Source: JANNYA01 sp031422315 (GTDB taxonomy: Bacteria > Pseudomonadota > Gammaproteobacteria > Xanthomonadales > SZUA-5). From it: 24,841 nucleotides of DNA. This document shows, one piece after another, positions 7,466 through 16,343 of this stretch. The notes under the pieces were generated by a model, which had not been told where the DNA came from, searched no databases, and saw nothing but the letters and a program-made list of their open reading frames with translations. Both the position numbers and the translations under genes were made by a program. Location of the stretch: assembly GCA_031422315.1 (NCBI GenBank), contig JANOQN010000008.1, forward strand, positions 1-24,841, in the 5' to 3' direction. Each line of letters starts with the position of its first letter. Position 1 is the first letter of the stretch.

Positions 7466-9517
7466 ATGCAACAGCTGATGCATAGAATAGGCTTGTTCGT
7501 AATGGCATGCACGCTGCTGGCATCCGCGCACCTCTACGGCGGGGTCGTCAAGGTCAATTCTGAAGCTGCAAGCATCGCTTTGGGAACGGAGTTGAAGGTG
7601 TTTGCGGATCCTGACAAACTCTTTGACGCAGTGACGGTGCTCAATCCAAGTTTTCCGTTGAAACCTGAGGTTTTTAAGTATCAGCCACCAAACTTGGGTT
7701 ACCCCAAACATCGCTATTGGGTGCGGTTGAGGCTAACGAACGAATCATCTGTCCCGCTGGAACGACTGATAGTGCTCTGGCGTGGAAGCTCGCATCAGAT
7801 CCACGTTTATACGAAAACCGAAGAGCAAACGATACAAGATTTAGGTACAGGCGACGATATTCGTTCGCGACATGGCATCACGCGATTGAAACTGCCTGCG
7901 CATTCAAGCATCGATCTTGCGGTTCAACTGGATTCGGCGTCGGCATTGGCGATCGATTTGCGGCTAATGACTGAGACTGAACTTGCGCGAATTGATCGAC
8001 GCGATTATCTGTGGTTTGGTCTTTTTATCGGCATCGTGCTGGCGATTGCGATTTACGTATTCGCGCTGTTTTTAGCATTGCATGACCGGCTGTATTTGTT
8101 GTTTGTGAGTTTTGCCGTTGGTAACGTTTGCTACCAATTGCTGAGTGAAGGCTATCTTTATGCCTGGATGCCACTGTCGTTTCGGCCGACTGGCAATGCC
8201 TTGGCAAATTTGATGGGAGTGCTGTTTATTGTCTGCCTCATGCTGTTTGTGCGCGGCTATTTACGGCTTTGGGAGAGTGCGCCGAAAAGTGATTCGTACA
8301 TAATCAAGCCATGGATACTCATTAACTCCTTGGCTTTCCCAATTTACTTGTTCAAGCCTTGGCTGGGAAATTCGCTGATTGCGCTGGGTACCGTTTCGAC
8401 GGCAGCGATGATGCCGCTAATCTCTTGGCGAGCGATGCGCGCACAACGCCAAGTCTTGTCATTTCACGTTGCGATGATCGTTTTTATGACGTCTGGCTTT
8501 GTGCATGTAGCCAAACGCATGGGTTTGATTGGGGACGCGCCGATGCTCTCACTGGTGTTGCAAGTCAGCTCGGCAATGGTGTGTGTCGCGTTTTCCATTG
8601 CGGTCTTGGAGCGCGTGCGTCGAATTGCCGAAGAGAATCGTTTGGCACAACAAACCTATGGCGCGCGATTGGAGCGCGAGGTCGAGGAACGCACGCGCGA
8701 TTTAGACACCGCTAGACGTGCTGCGGAGGCCGCGCTTGCGGACAAGAGGGCAGTGGAGCGCCAGCTGATTGACGCCGAAAAGATGGCTTCACTCGGAGAG
8801 ATGGTGGCTGGCGTGGCCCATGAAATCAATACACCCATCGGGGTTGCTTACACCGCCGGAACCTTTCTTGCAGATTCCACGCAGCGGGTGAAGCGCGCAG
8901 TTGAAAATGGTTCCATGAAGCGCAGCGACCTGGACGAGTACATTCAAGCGGCGTCTGAGTCTTCCTCCATGATTAGCCGCAACCTAGAGCGCGCTGCACA
9001 GTTGATCCGCAGCTTCAAACAAGTTTCGGTGGATCGTACGTCTGACGAACGCCGAATCTTTGTAGTTGACCAATATCTGCAGCAACTTATTGACAGCCTG
9101 AGGCTGACTTGGAAACATCGCCCGATTACCCTTGATGTTCAATGCCCGGCGGACATCAGTATGGATTCCTTTCCAGGCGCGTTGGGTCAAGTTTTGACAA
9201 ACCTGATTCAAAACTCGCTGCTGCATGCGTTTGCACCCGATCAAGCTGGGCGCATTTCCATTGTGGTGGTTGTACTTCCAGACCAATGGCTGGAAATTCA
9301 GTTTAGCGACGATGGATGTGGTGTTACTGAGGAGCAACTGAAACGTATTTTCGATCCTTTTTACACCACCAAGCGCGACCAGGGTGGTACCGGGCTGGGG
9401 CTGCATCTGGTTTACAACTTGGCAAACCAAAAACTGGGAGGGCGCATCAAGGCGAGTAGCGAACCTGGCAAAGGTTTGCGACTATTGATTACATTACCTC
9501 GTTCGTTGGAAAAATGA
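7466..9517 (+). CDS. 7TMR-DISM sensor histidine kinase
   Basis: A membrane sensor kinase of about 683 aa from the ATG at 7466, which follows GGAGG at 7457-7461 with rather tight spacing; a TTG at 7442 is in frame but unsupported. A signal peptide and a periplasmic DISMED2-like sensor domain fill residues 1-175. Seven membrane helices follow at about 180-390, then a coiled coil rich in E/R at 390-440. The H-box is at KMASLGEMVAGVAHEINTPI (His about 452). The ATPase domain has NLIQNSLLHAF (N-box), FSDDGCGV (G1), FDPFYTTK (F-box) and GGTGLGLHLVYNL (G2). 7TMR-DISM domains are thought to sense extracellular ligands, often carbohydrates. No response regulator is adjacent, so this is an orphan kinase in this window. 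Confidence 0.9.
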   Translation: MQQLMHRIGLFVMACTLLASAHLYGGVVKVNSEAASIALGTELKVFADPDKLFDAVTVLNPSFPLKPEVFKYQPPNLGYPKHRYWVRLRLTNESSVPLERLIVLWRGSSHQIHVYTKTEEQTIQDLGTGDDIRSRHGITRLKLPAHSSIDLAVQLDSASALAIDLRLMTETELARIDRRDYLWFGLFIGIVLAIAIYVFALFLALHDRLYLLFVSFAVGNVCYQLLSEGYLYAWMPLSFRPTGNALANLMGVLFIVCLMLFVRGYLRLWESAPKSDSYIIKPWILINSLAFPIYLFKPWLGNSLIALGTVSTAAMMPLISWRAMRAQRQVLSFHVAMIVFMTSGFVHVAKRMGLIGDAPMLSLVLQVSSAMVCVAFSIAVLERVRRIAEENRLAQQTYGARLEREVEERTRDLDTARRAAEAALADKRAVERQLIDAEKMASLGEMVAGVAHEINTPIGVAYTAGTFLADSTQRVKRAVENGSMKRSDLDEYIQAASESSSMISRNLERAAQLIRSFKQVSVDRTSDERRIFVVDQYLQQLIDSLRLTWKHRPITLDVQCPADISMDSFPGALGQVLTNLIQNSLLHAFAPDQAGRISIVVVVLPDQWLEIQFSDDGCGVTEEQLKRIFDPFYTTKRDQGGTGLGLHLVYNLANQKLGGRIKASSEPGKGLRLLITLPRSLEK

Positions 9518-9544
9518 AGACCTAAAGTGGGGTGGCCGTCATAG

Positions 9545-9715
9545 CTAGGCTTCTCGGATGGGCTCACCGAAACGCCACAGCAGTGTTGGTAGTACTAGCC
9601 AAGTTGTAAACAGAAATTGAAGTTGCAAAACCTTGCCATTGCTGAGAAAAAACAGCACAGGGCCGGTAATGCCCAGCAGCAGCGATTTGATTTGTTGATA
9701 GCGTTCGAAATGCAC
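9545..9715 (-). CDS. Possible small membrane protein or gene remnant
   Basis: In 9518-9848, a gap of about 330 bp between convergent genes, the minus strand has a 56-codon frame from a GTG at 9715 to TAG at 9545. It reads HFERYQQIKSLLLGITGPVL, then FFLSNGKVLQLQF and LFTTWLVLPTLLWRFGEPIR. It looks like two hydrophobic helices with charged ends, unlike random sequence. No Shine-Dalgarno precedes the GTG and a TAA stands five codons upstream of it. It may therefore be the surviving 3' end of a longer membrane protein gene. The family is not recognised. Confidence 0.35.
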   Translation of the reverse strand: MHFERYQQIKSLLLGITGPVLFFLSNGKVLQLQFLFTTWLVLPTLLWRFGEPIREA

Positions 9716-9783
9716 CGAAAAATGTTAGCAGCTAAAGACGCTGACAACTAGCCACCACATAAAAGGTAAACTTGAAAAAGGCG

Positions 9784-9842
9784 AAAAACCTCAACTAATC
9801 CGTACGTTTGTCCAGAATTAGAAGCGGTCAACTGAGGTTTTT
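9784..9842 (-). terminator. Inverted repeat after lpxK, possible terminator
   Basis: AAAAACCTCA (9784-9793) and TGAGGTTTTT (9833-9842) are perfect 10-bp arms. An inner CTAAT/ATTAG pair narrows the 39-nt loop. On the minus strand the second arm is followed by TTTTT-CGCC-TTTTT, fitting the end of the aroA-mutS-lpxK transcript just past the lpxK stop. The large loop makes it an atypical intrinsic terminator. Confidence 0.4.
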
Positions 9843-9848
9843 AGGATT

Positions 9849-10832
9849 TTAGCTACCCAAAATAGCCTCGGCAGGCGCAAACAGCTCCGCACACACCGGC
9901 AACACCCAAACCCCACATTTGAATTCGCCGCAGTCGCCATATTTCAGCGCATCTTTTTCAGTCATGACAATCGGCGAATCAGCATCGTGCAGCTTGGCTA
10001 GGCCGTGATCTGCAACGTGGATCGGTTCCACAATGGCACCCGCTTTTTCAAGCGCCGTGTAAAAGCGCGATGGATTACCAATGCCGGCCAGCGCGCGCAC
10101 ACGCGCACCCGCCAATGCGCTGAGCGGCAATTGCGCATCGCCGGCTAGGCTGTGTAATACATCGCCGGTCAGACGCATTCGCCAAGCACCTGGATCATTC
10201 GCTACCTTACTTTGCTGAGTTTGACTTTGCTGAGTTTGATCACTCAGATTAATCACCCGCAGCGGATAGCGCGTTTGATAACCATCCACTGCGCTGCGGC
10301 ACGGCCCGGCGGGCAGCAGGCGCTGGTTGCCAAAGCCGCGAGCGCCATCGATCACTAGTATTTCTACCGATCTTGCAAGCTTTGGATTTTGCAGGCCATC
10401 ATCGGCGAATAGCAGTTCGCATTCAGCGGCTAATTCGCGCGCTGCGGCCATCCGATCATCGGCAACGTAAACCGGCGCGCCCGTGCGTTTGGCGATTAGC
10501 AGCGGCTCATCACCCACTAGGCGCCAATCGGATTCGCTAGTCACCCGCATCAGAATTTTACTAGATCGGCCATAGCCTTTGGAGATTACTCCGACTTTAA
10601 TACCACGCGCTTTTGCCGCCTCAACCAGCGCAATCAGCAGCGGCGTTTTACCGGCGCCACCGGCGGTTAAATTGCCAACCACCACAATGGGTGGTTGGCC
10701 AGCGATTTGTGCGCATTTGGGCGCGCGCGTTTGAACAGCGCGATAAATCGGCTCAAGCGCTGATAAAAACCAGGGCACTGGCCGGCCGCCGTACCATATT
10801 GCGTTGAGCCAGCGTTCTAGCCCGGCGCGCAC
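9849..10832 (-). CDS. lpxK: Tetraacyldisaccharide 4'-kinase
   Basis: LpxK phosphorylates the 4' position of tetraacyldisaccharide-1-phosphate to give lipid IVA, at the inner membrane. The protein is 327 aa, usual for the family. It has an N-terminal hydrophobic region, the P-loop GNLTAGGAGKTPL at about 53-65, VISKGYGR, and the FADDGLQ and GFGNQRLLPAGP motifs. It starts with GTG at 10832, inside the 3' end of mutS (16-nt overlap), so translation is probably coupled. lpxK usually sits next to msbA; here it follows mutS, which is less common. A 15-nt in-frame tandem duplication (10211-10240) gives an unusual S-Q-T-Q-Q repeat near residues 200-210, on a likely surface loop. Confidence 0.95.
   Translation of the reverse strand: MRAGLERWLNAIWYGGRPVPWFLSALEPIYRAVQTRAPKCAQIAGQPPIVVVGNLTAGGAGKTPLLIALVEAAKARGIKVGVISKGYGRSSKILMRVTSESDWRLVGDEPLLIAKRTGAPVYVADDRMAAARELAAECELLFADDGLQNPKLARSVEILVIDGARGFGNQRLLPAGPCRSAVDGYQTRYPLRVINLSDQTQQSQTQQSKVANDPGAWRMRLTGDVLHSLAGDAQLPLSALAGARVRALAGIGNPSRFYTALEKAGAIVEPIHVADHGLAKLHDADSPIVMTEKDALKYGDCGEFKCGVWVLPVCAELFAPAEAILGS
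10211..10240. repeat. 15-nt tandem duplication inside lpxK
   Basis: TTTGCTGAGTTTGAC at 10211-10225 is followed at once by TTTGCTGAGTTTGAT at 10226-10240, 14/15 identical. Because the unit is 15 nt, the lpxK frame is kept and five residues are repeated. It looks like a recent slippage event and may vary between strains. Confidence 0.85.
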
Positions 10833-13465
10833 GGCGACTCGATCATTTCGCGCAGTCGATACAGCTCAGCCAACGCGGCTTTCGGGGTTAGCGTGTCCGG
10901 ATCTATTTGCGCCAAAGCACTGAGCACGCGCTGCGCCGCGCTGGAATCAAGGCTGGGTTCGGGCACGCTTTGCGCAGCCGCTGGCATGTCGAACAAACCT
11001 AGCTGCGGTGAATCGGCGGGCTTTGCTCTGGCTTCAAGCTCGCTTAGAATTTTGCGCGCGCGCTTGAGCACCGATTTGGGAATGCCAGCAATCGCCGCGA
11101 CATTTACACCAAAGCTCTGATTCGCCGGCCCAGCCTGTAATTTGTGCAAAAACAATAGCTTATCGGCGCGCTCTAGCGCTTCCACGTGCACGTTATGCAC
11201 GCCATCAAGCTGCTGCGCCAGCTCGGTCAGCTCAAAATAATGCGTGGCAAATAGCGCGTAGGCTTGATTGCGACTGGCAAGTTCGACCGCAATCGCTTGC
11301 GCCAACGCCAAGCCATCGTAGGTTGAAGTGCCACGCCCAATTTCATCCATCAACACCAGGCTTTGCTCGGTGGCGGAATGCAAAATCGCGGCGGTTTCGG
11401 TCATCTCGACCATGAAGGTGCTCTGCCCGCGAGTTAAGTCATCACCCGCGCCAATGCGGGTAAAAATGCGATCAATAGGTCCTAGGCGCACGCGCTCGGC
11501 AGGCACAAAACTGCCAATGTGGGCGAGCAGCACAATCAGCGCGTTTTGACGCATGTAGGTGCTTTTACCGCCCATATTCGGCCCAGTTATTACCAGCATT
11601 TTGCGCGCGCTGGATAGGTACAAATCATTGGGCTCAAACTTGCCATCCAGCACTTGCTCAACCACCGGATGGCGCCCGGCAACGATCTCGATGATCGGGC
11701 TGTCAATAAAATCAGGCCTGCGCCAATTCAAGGCTTCGGCGCGTTCGGCCAGTGCGCACAGCACGTCTAATTCACTAATTGCGCCTGCGAATTTTTTCAG
11801 TGGCTCAATCGATTCTCCTAAGGTATCTAACAATCCATCAAACAACCCGCGCTCGCGCATTAACGATCGCTCTTTCGCGCTCAGCACTTTATCTTCGAAG
11901 GATTTGAGCTCTTCAGTAATGTAGCGCTCTGCACCTTTGACGGTCTGCCGGCGCGTCCATTCGACCGGCACGCGCTCTAACTGGGTGCGAGTCACCTCAA
12001 TGTAAAAGCCGTGTACACGGTTGTAAGCGACGCGCAAATTCGCAATGCCGGTGCGTTCGCGCTCGCGTGTTTCCAGCGCAATTAAAAACGCATCGGCATT
12101 GGTTGACAGCTGGCGCAGCTCATCAAGCTCGGCATCAAAACCGGTAGCAATCACACCGCCGTCGCGAATCAGCACTGGCGGATCAACCACGATCGCTGTA
12201 CTTAAAAATGTCGCCAGCGCATCCAGCCCAGTCAAGCTGGCCGAGATTACTTCAGTCCGGTGGCAGCGCACGCTGGCCAGTAAAGCAGCGATTTCAGGCG
12301 CCAGCGCAATCGCCCCGGCAAGCGTGGATAAATCCCGAGGCCTTGCACTTTTCAAGCCGATGCGCGCGCAAATACGCTCCAAATCACCGATTTGCCGCAG
12401 CAGCTCACGCAGGCCCAAAAAGCCGCCGCCGTGCCGATCCAGCAGCGCAGCTATCGCATCCAAACGCCCGTTCAATTCAAGCCGATCACGAATCGGCTGG
12501 CCCAGCCAGCGCCGCAGCAAACGCGCGCCCATCGGCACCACGCAGCTATCCAAAAGCGCCAGCAATGTGTCGGCTTTGCCGTTAGTTTGCTCATCACGCG
12601 CGCTGGATTTTTCGAACAGCTCTAAATGCCGACGGGTAGCGGCATCCAGCACCAACAAACTATCTGGGTGCTCCAAACGTATGCCGTCGATATGCGGCAC
12701 GCGTGCGCGCTGAGTTTCCTCGACATAGGCCAGCAGCGCGCCAGCTGCGGCGGTAGCGAGCGGTTTGTCGTGCAGTGCAAAACCAGTCAAATCCGCGACT
12801 TTAAAAAACCGCATCAGCTGGCGCGCCGCGCTTTCTGCATCAAACTGATAGGGCGGTCTTGCGCGCACACTGCTCCAGCTTGATAGCTGTAAAGCGCCGG
12901 CTTCAGAGCGTAAAATCTCTACGGGCTGCAAGCGCGCCAACTCTTGCGCGAGCTGCTCGGGGTGAATTTCAGATACCGCAAAACGCCCGGCCGAAAGCTC
13001 AAGCCAGGCTAAGCCTAGATAGGGCTCCGCGCCGCGTCGGCCTTCTGCAATCGCCAGCAGCAAATTATCCTTGCGCTGCTCCAACAGCGATTCATCAGTG
13101 ACGGTTCCAGGCGTGACCACGCGTACAACTTTGCGCTCGACCAAGCCTTTCGAGGTGGCTGGATCGCCGATTTGCTCACAGAGCGCGACCGATTCGCCCA
13201 AGCGCAAAAGCTTAGCTAAATAACCATCAAGCGAGCTCACCGGAACCCCAGCCATCGGAATCGGCGAGCCCGCACTTTGCCCGCGCTGTGTCAGCGTAAT
13301 GTCCAACAATCGCGCGGCTTTGCGGGCATCATCGTAAAACACCTCGTAAAAATCACCCATGCGAAACAGCAGCAGCATGTTTGGATAGTCCGCCTTTGCA
13401 GCGAAATATTGCCGCATTAACGGCGTGTGGATGGCGTCGGTAGCCGTATTGATGGCCTTACTCAT
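10817..13465 (-). CDS. mutS: DNA mismatch repair protein MutS
   Basis: MutS recognises mismatches and small loops and recruits MutL. At 882 aa it is near the usual 850-880. The mismatch-stacking Phe and following Glu are in GDFYEVFYDDA (F39, E41). The ABC ATPase has Walker A GPNMGGKST at about 628-636, the Walker B region LVLMDEIGRGTSTYDG and the switch FATHYFELTEL. QLGLF at about 821-825 fits a beta-clamp-binding motif, followed by the C-terminal dimer/tetramer region. ATG at 13465 lies 9 nt after the aroA stop and no strong Shine-Dalgarno is visible, so coupling to aroA is likely. All key residues appear intact. Confidence 0.97.
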   Translation of the reverse strand: MSKAINTATDAIHTPLMRQYFAAKADYPNMLLLFRMGDFYEVFYDDARKAARLLDITLTQRGQSAGSPIPMAGVPVSSLDGYLAKLLRLGESVALCEQIGDPATSKGLVERKVVRVVTPGTVTDESLLEQRKDNLLLAIAEGRRGAEPYLGLAWLELSAGRFAVSEIHPEQLAQELARLQPVEILRSEAGALQLSSWSSVRARPPYQFDAESAARQLMRFFKVADLTGFALHDKPLATAAAGALLAYVEETQRARVPHIDGIRLEHPDSLLVLDAATRRHLELFEKSSARDEQTNGKADTLLALLDSCVVPMGARLLRRWLGQPIRDRLELNGRLDAIAALLDRHGGGFLGLRELLRQIGDLERICARIGLKSARPRDLSTLAGAIALAPEIAALLASVRCHRTEVISASLTGLDALATFLSTAIVVDPPVLIRDGGVIATGFDAELDELRQLSTNADAFLIALETRERERTGIANLRVAYNRVHGFYIEVTRTQLERVPVEWTRRQTVKGAERYITEELKSFEDKVLSAKERSLMRERGLFDGLLDTLGESIEPLKKFAGAISELDVLCALAERAEALNWRRPDFIDSPIIEIVAGRHPVVEQVLDGKFEPNDLYLSSARKMLVITGPNMGGKSTYMRQNALIVLLAHIGSFVPAERVRLGPIDRIFTRIGAGDDLTRGQSTFMVEMTETAAILHSATEQSLVLMDEIGRGTSTYDGLALAQAIAVELASRNQAYALFATHYFELTELAQQLDGVHNVHVEALERADKLLFLHKLQAGPANQSFGVNVAAIAGIPKSVLKRARKILSELEARAKPADSPQLGLFDMPAAAQSVPEPSLDSSAAQRVLSALAQIDPDTLTPKAALAELYRLREMIESPCAPG

Positions 13466-13474
13466 GTGCTTGGC

Positions 13475-14842
13475 TCATGTACTCGAACCGACCACCAAGT
13501 CCATACCGATCGCTTGCGCCAATGCTGCAAAACTTGGGAAGGACGTCGCTACATTCGCACAGTCTAGAATATTGATAGCCGAGCTGGCGCGCAGGCTAGC
13601 AATCGCAAAGCTCATGGCAATTCGATGATCGCCTTTGGCATCAATCTCGACCGTTTGCTTAGGCACTCCCAAACATGGATCACCCTGCTGATTGCCCTGC
13701 CCGTTTACCGTTACGCCATCTGGGCTTTCTTCACAGTAGACACCTAGCGCGCGCAAACCGGCCACCATCGCCGATATGCGATCGCTTTCTTTGACTCGCA
13801 ATTCCGCCGCGCCGGCGACCACGCTAGCACCATTTGCACAGGCTGCGGCAATCAAGAAAATAGGAAACTCATCAATCATATCCGCCACGCGCGCAGCAGG
13901 CACGGCCACTCCGTTAAGTGCCGCGCCGCGCACGCGAATATCCGCGACTGGTTCACCACACAGCTCACGCAGATTCTCAAACGCAATCTGTGCACCCATA
14001 TCCTTTAGCGTGTCGAAAATGCCGGTACGCCGAGGGTTCACACAAACGTCCATCAATAGCAATTCAGCGCCCGGCACAATCGCCGCCGCTGTGGCAAAAA
14101 ACGCGGCTGAAGATGGGTCGGCTGGCACCCGCACCGAGCAGCCGCGCAAAGTAGGATTCGGCTGCACCTGCACCCGCAAAGCCTGTACCAAAACGCTGCC
14201 GCCAAAGCTGCGCAGCATGCGTTCCGTGTGATCGCGCGTGGGTTCGGGCTCGGTCACGGAACTTATGCCATCCGCATACAGCCCAGCCAAAAGCACACAC
14301 GATTTGACCTGCGCGCTCGCCACTGGGCTTAGGTAATCAATCGCGGCAAGCGCTTTACCGATCGGATGAATACGCAGCGGCGCAGTGTCATTCGCGGTGC
14401 CTTGAATATCCGCCTGCATTAGCCTAAGCGGCGCCAACACCCGGCGCATCGGCCGCGCGCTTAACGATGCATCGCCAATCAGCGTGCTAGCAAAAGCTTG
14501 CCCAGCCAACAAACCCGCCAACAGCCGCATGCCGGTGCCGGCATTGCCACAATCAAGCGGCTGAGCTGCGGCTTTTAGGCCGTGCAATCCCACGCCGGAG
14601 ACAACCAGCGTACGCGCATCAATTTCGCGAATGCCAGCGCCGAGCTGGCGTAAAATGCTCGCGGTATGGCGGGTATCCTCACCGTGCAAAAAGCCGGTGA
14701 TTTCGCTCTCACCCAATGCAATCGAAGCCAGCATCACCGCCCGGTGTGAGATGGATTTATCACCATCCACCCGCACGGACTGACTCACGATTGGCTTACG
14801 CTTACCCGAATCAGGGCTTTGATTTAAATGGAAAATCGTCAC
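13475..14842 (-). CDS. aroA: 3-phosphoshikimate 1-carboxyvinyltransferase (EPSP synthase)
   Basis: Catalyses the sixth step of the shikimate pathway, joining phosphoenolpyruvate to shikimate-3-phosphate. The 455-aa protein starts with GTG at 14842 (AGAG upstream). It has VDGDKSISHRAVML (Lys29), the PEP loop GNAGTGMR at 99-106, LIGDASLSARPMRRV, SAQVKSCVLLAGL and VKESDRISAM. The overall wording (GEDTRHT, IGDASLSARPM) resembles the class II-like branch more than the E. coli type, but the PEP-loop glycine is the ordinary one. It is the first gene of a compact aroA-mutS-lpxK cluster. The C-terminal DHRIAMSFAIASL is complete. Confidence 0.95.
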   Translation of the reverse strand: MTIFHLNQSPDSGKRKPIVSQSVRVDGDKSISHRAVMLASIALGESEITGFLHGEDTRHTASILRQLGAGIREIDARTLVVSGVGLHGLKAAAQPLDCGNAGTGMRLLAGLLAGQAFASTLIGDASLSARPMRRVLAPLRLMQADIQGTANDTAPLRIHPIGKALAAIDYLSPVASAQVKSCVLLAGLYADGISSVTEPEPTRDHTERMLRSFGGSVLVQALRVQVQPNPTLRGCSVRVPADPSSAAFFATAAAIVPGAELLLMDVCVNPRRTGIFDTLKDMGAQIAFENLRELCGEPVADIRVRGAALNGVAVPAARVADMIDEFPIFLIAAACANGASVVAGAAELRVKESDRISAMVAGLRALGVYCEESPDGVTVNGQGNQQGDPCLGVPKQTVEIDAKGDHRIAMSFAIASLRASSAINILDCANVATSFPSFAALAQAIGMDLVVGSST

Positions 14843-14863
14843 TACACACTCTGCCTTGCTGAA

Positions 14864-14883
14864 CTGGCGTCAGATTGACGCAG
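14864..14883. promoter_or_regulatory. Dyad GCGTCA-GAT-TGACGC upstream of aroA
   Basis: A perfect 6-bp inverted repeat with a 3-nt centre (14867-14881), extendable by CT/AG outside it with one extra base. It lies about 25-40 bp upstream of the aroA GTG. It may be an operator or part of a leader hairpin. No known regulator is matched and no T-run follows, so this is only a candidate. Confidence 0.3.
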
Positions 14884-15041
14884 TGCGCGATAGTGCCGGG
14901 TATATTTAGGTTTGACAAATAAGCCGTGCTATATGGCTCAAAATCCGGAAAAATCGCAGATGTAAAGCGTTCAATAGCTGGCACGATGCCCGAACCTAAA
15001 TCACAAATCAGAGAGTTTCAATTTTTGTGCCGCAGGAAACC

Positions 15042-16343
15042 CTACCTCAAAGGCCACCTTAAACTAACCACCGTCGGATTAGCCATCGAGCTAACCTCCA
15101 ATTGGCCGGCGAATCGCAGACATAGCCGAGCGGCAATGGCTAAACCCATGCCGCTTTGATAGTTGCCGGATCGCTGTGGGCCGTTTTGCTTAAATGGCCG
15201 CATTGGATCGTTTGCGAACGAGTCTGGGATGCCTGCGCCGTGATCGGTGATGCTCAAATTTAGCCAGCCATTGGATGAGGTAAGTGCAAGCGCAAACGGT
15301 GCTTTGCCGTGCCGCTCTGCGTTATCTAAAACATTGATTACGGCACGTTTAAAGCTGCTGATGGGAAGCTGAGTGTGCAAGTTTGGCGGTACTTGCAATG
15401 CCCATTTAAATCGACGCGCGGCTACATATTGGCTAAGTTCAGCGTTTAAATCGACATCACTTGGCAACTGCAATCCATTTTCGCGCGCACTCGATAAAAA
15501 TCCGCCGATTATCTGATCCATTTCATTCAAATCACCGGTCAGCGCATCCAACTGAGCGGCATCTTGCACGTCGCCCAATTCAAGCGCCATGCGCAGCCGT
15601 GCCAGCGGGGTGCGCAAATCATGTGAGATACCTACCAATAGCAGCTCGCGCTCTTTTGCTACGCTGGCGAGCTGCGCTGCCGCCGCCTGCAGCGCCTGCA
15701 CTAAGGCATGTACTTCAGCCGGTTGATTCGCGCTAGCTTGCCAATGCGTGAGCCCGGCAACCAGTGCAGGCGCTCGCAAAGTCAGCTGTTCCAGCGGTTT
15801 AGTAAGCTGGCGCGCCATGGCGCTGGCAGCCAACAGCACCAACCCTGCAGCCAATGCCAATACGAGCAATGCACTGGCTGCTAAATACTTGCGATCTGGC
15901 TCAATAGCGATGCCCAACCAACTACCCGGGCGGGCGCTGCTGCTTATCCATATAACAATCAGCGGAGTGGGAAGCGCGCCATTCATGCTAACCCGGACAC
16001 GGGCGTCGGAAAGTTGCGTGCGCAAGTACGTTTTGATGCGCCGCGCGACGGCTGGCAGCTGCTCTGCGTCCATTGGCGCAGCACTACGTAACAAAATTCC
16101 GGCGTTTTGTAGCTGCTCGGGCGGTGATTCAGCGCCCAACGCGGCATCCGCGCTCAGCAATGCGGCGTGTACAAAACGACCGGCGTGTTCGCCGCTACCA
16201 CGCACGGTGTGCCAAGCCATGACCGCCACTGCGCTGAGCAACACGGCCGCCACGGTGAGCGCCAACAGCAGCGTCAAGCGGCTGCGGTAGCTGCGCTTGC
16301 TGGCTAATTTTGGTGATTGAGTTTTATCGCCTAACGCAATCAT
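15042..16343 (-). CDS. EnvZ-like sensor histidine kinase
   Basis: A 433-aa inner-membrane kinase. The start at 16343 is chosen because its ATG overlaps the response regulator stop as ATGA; the frame extends upstream but only inside the regulator gene. TM1 is at about 22-44, then a periplasmic domain of about 105 residues, TM2 at about 152-174 and a HAMP linker. The dimerisation helix carries GISHDLRTPLARLRMALELG with His241. The ATPase domain shows NVLDNAERHG, ITDHGAGIP and GMGLAIAARLC. The layout and HDLRTPLTR-like box match EnvZ. The periplasmic domain is not recognisable, so the signal is unknown. Confidence 0.9.
   Translation of the reverse strand: MIALGDKTQSPKLASKRSYRSRLTLLLALTVAAVLLSAVAVMAWHTVRGSGEHAGRFVHAALLSADAALGAESPPEQLQNAGILLRSAAPMDAEQLPAVARRIKTYLRTQLSDARVRVSMNGALPTPLIVIWISSSARPGSWLGIAIEPDRKYLAASALLVLALAAGLVLLAASAMARQLTKPLEQLTLRAPALVAGLTHWQASANQPAEVHALVQALQAAAAQLASVAKERELLLVGISHDLRTPLARLRMALELGDVQDAAQLDALTGDLNEMDQIIGGFLSSARENGLQLPSDVDLNAELSQYVAARRFKWALQVPPNLHTQLPISSFKRAVINVLDNAERHGKAPFALALTSSNGWLNLSITDHGAGIPDSFANDPMRPFKQNGPQRSGNYQSGMGLAIAARLCLRFAGQLEVSSMANPTVVSLRWPLR

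Noticed and set aside
12045..12713. A 222-codon plus-strand frame antisense to mutS
   Set aside because: Ser/Ala/Arg-rich text with no motif, mirroring conserved MutS codons.
14869..14930. A sigma70 promoter for aroA (TTGTCA with CACTAT at 17 nt spacing on the minus strand)
   Set aside because: The -10 matches the consensus at only three of six positions, too weak to list as a feature.
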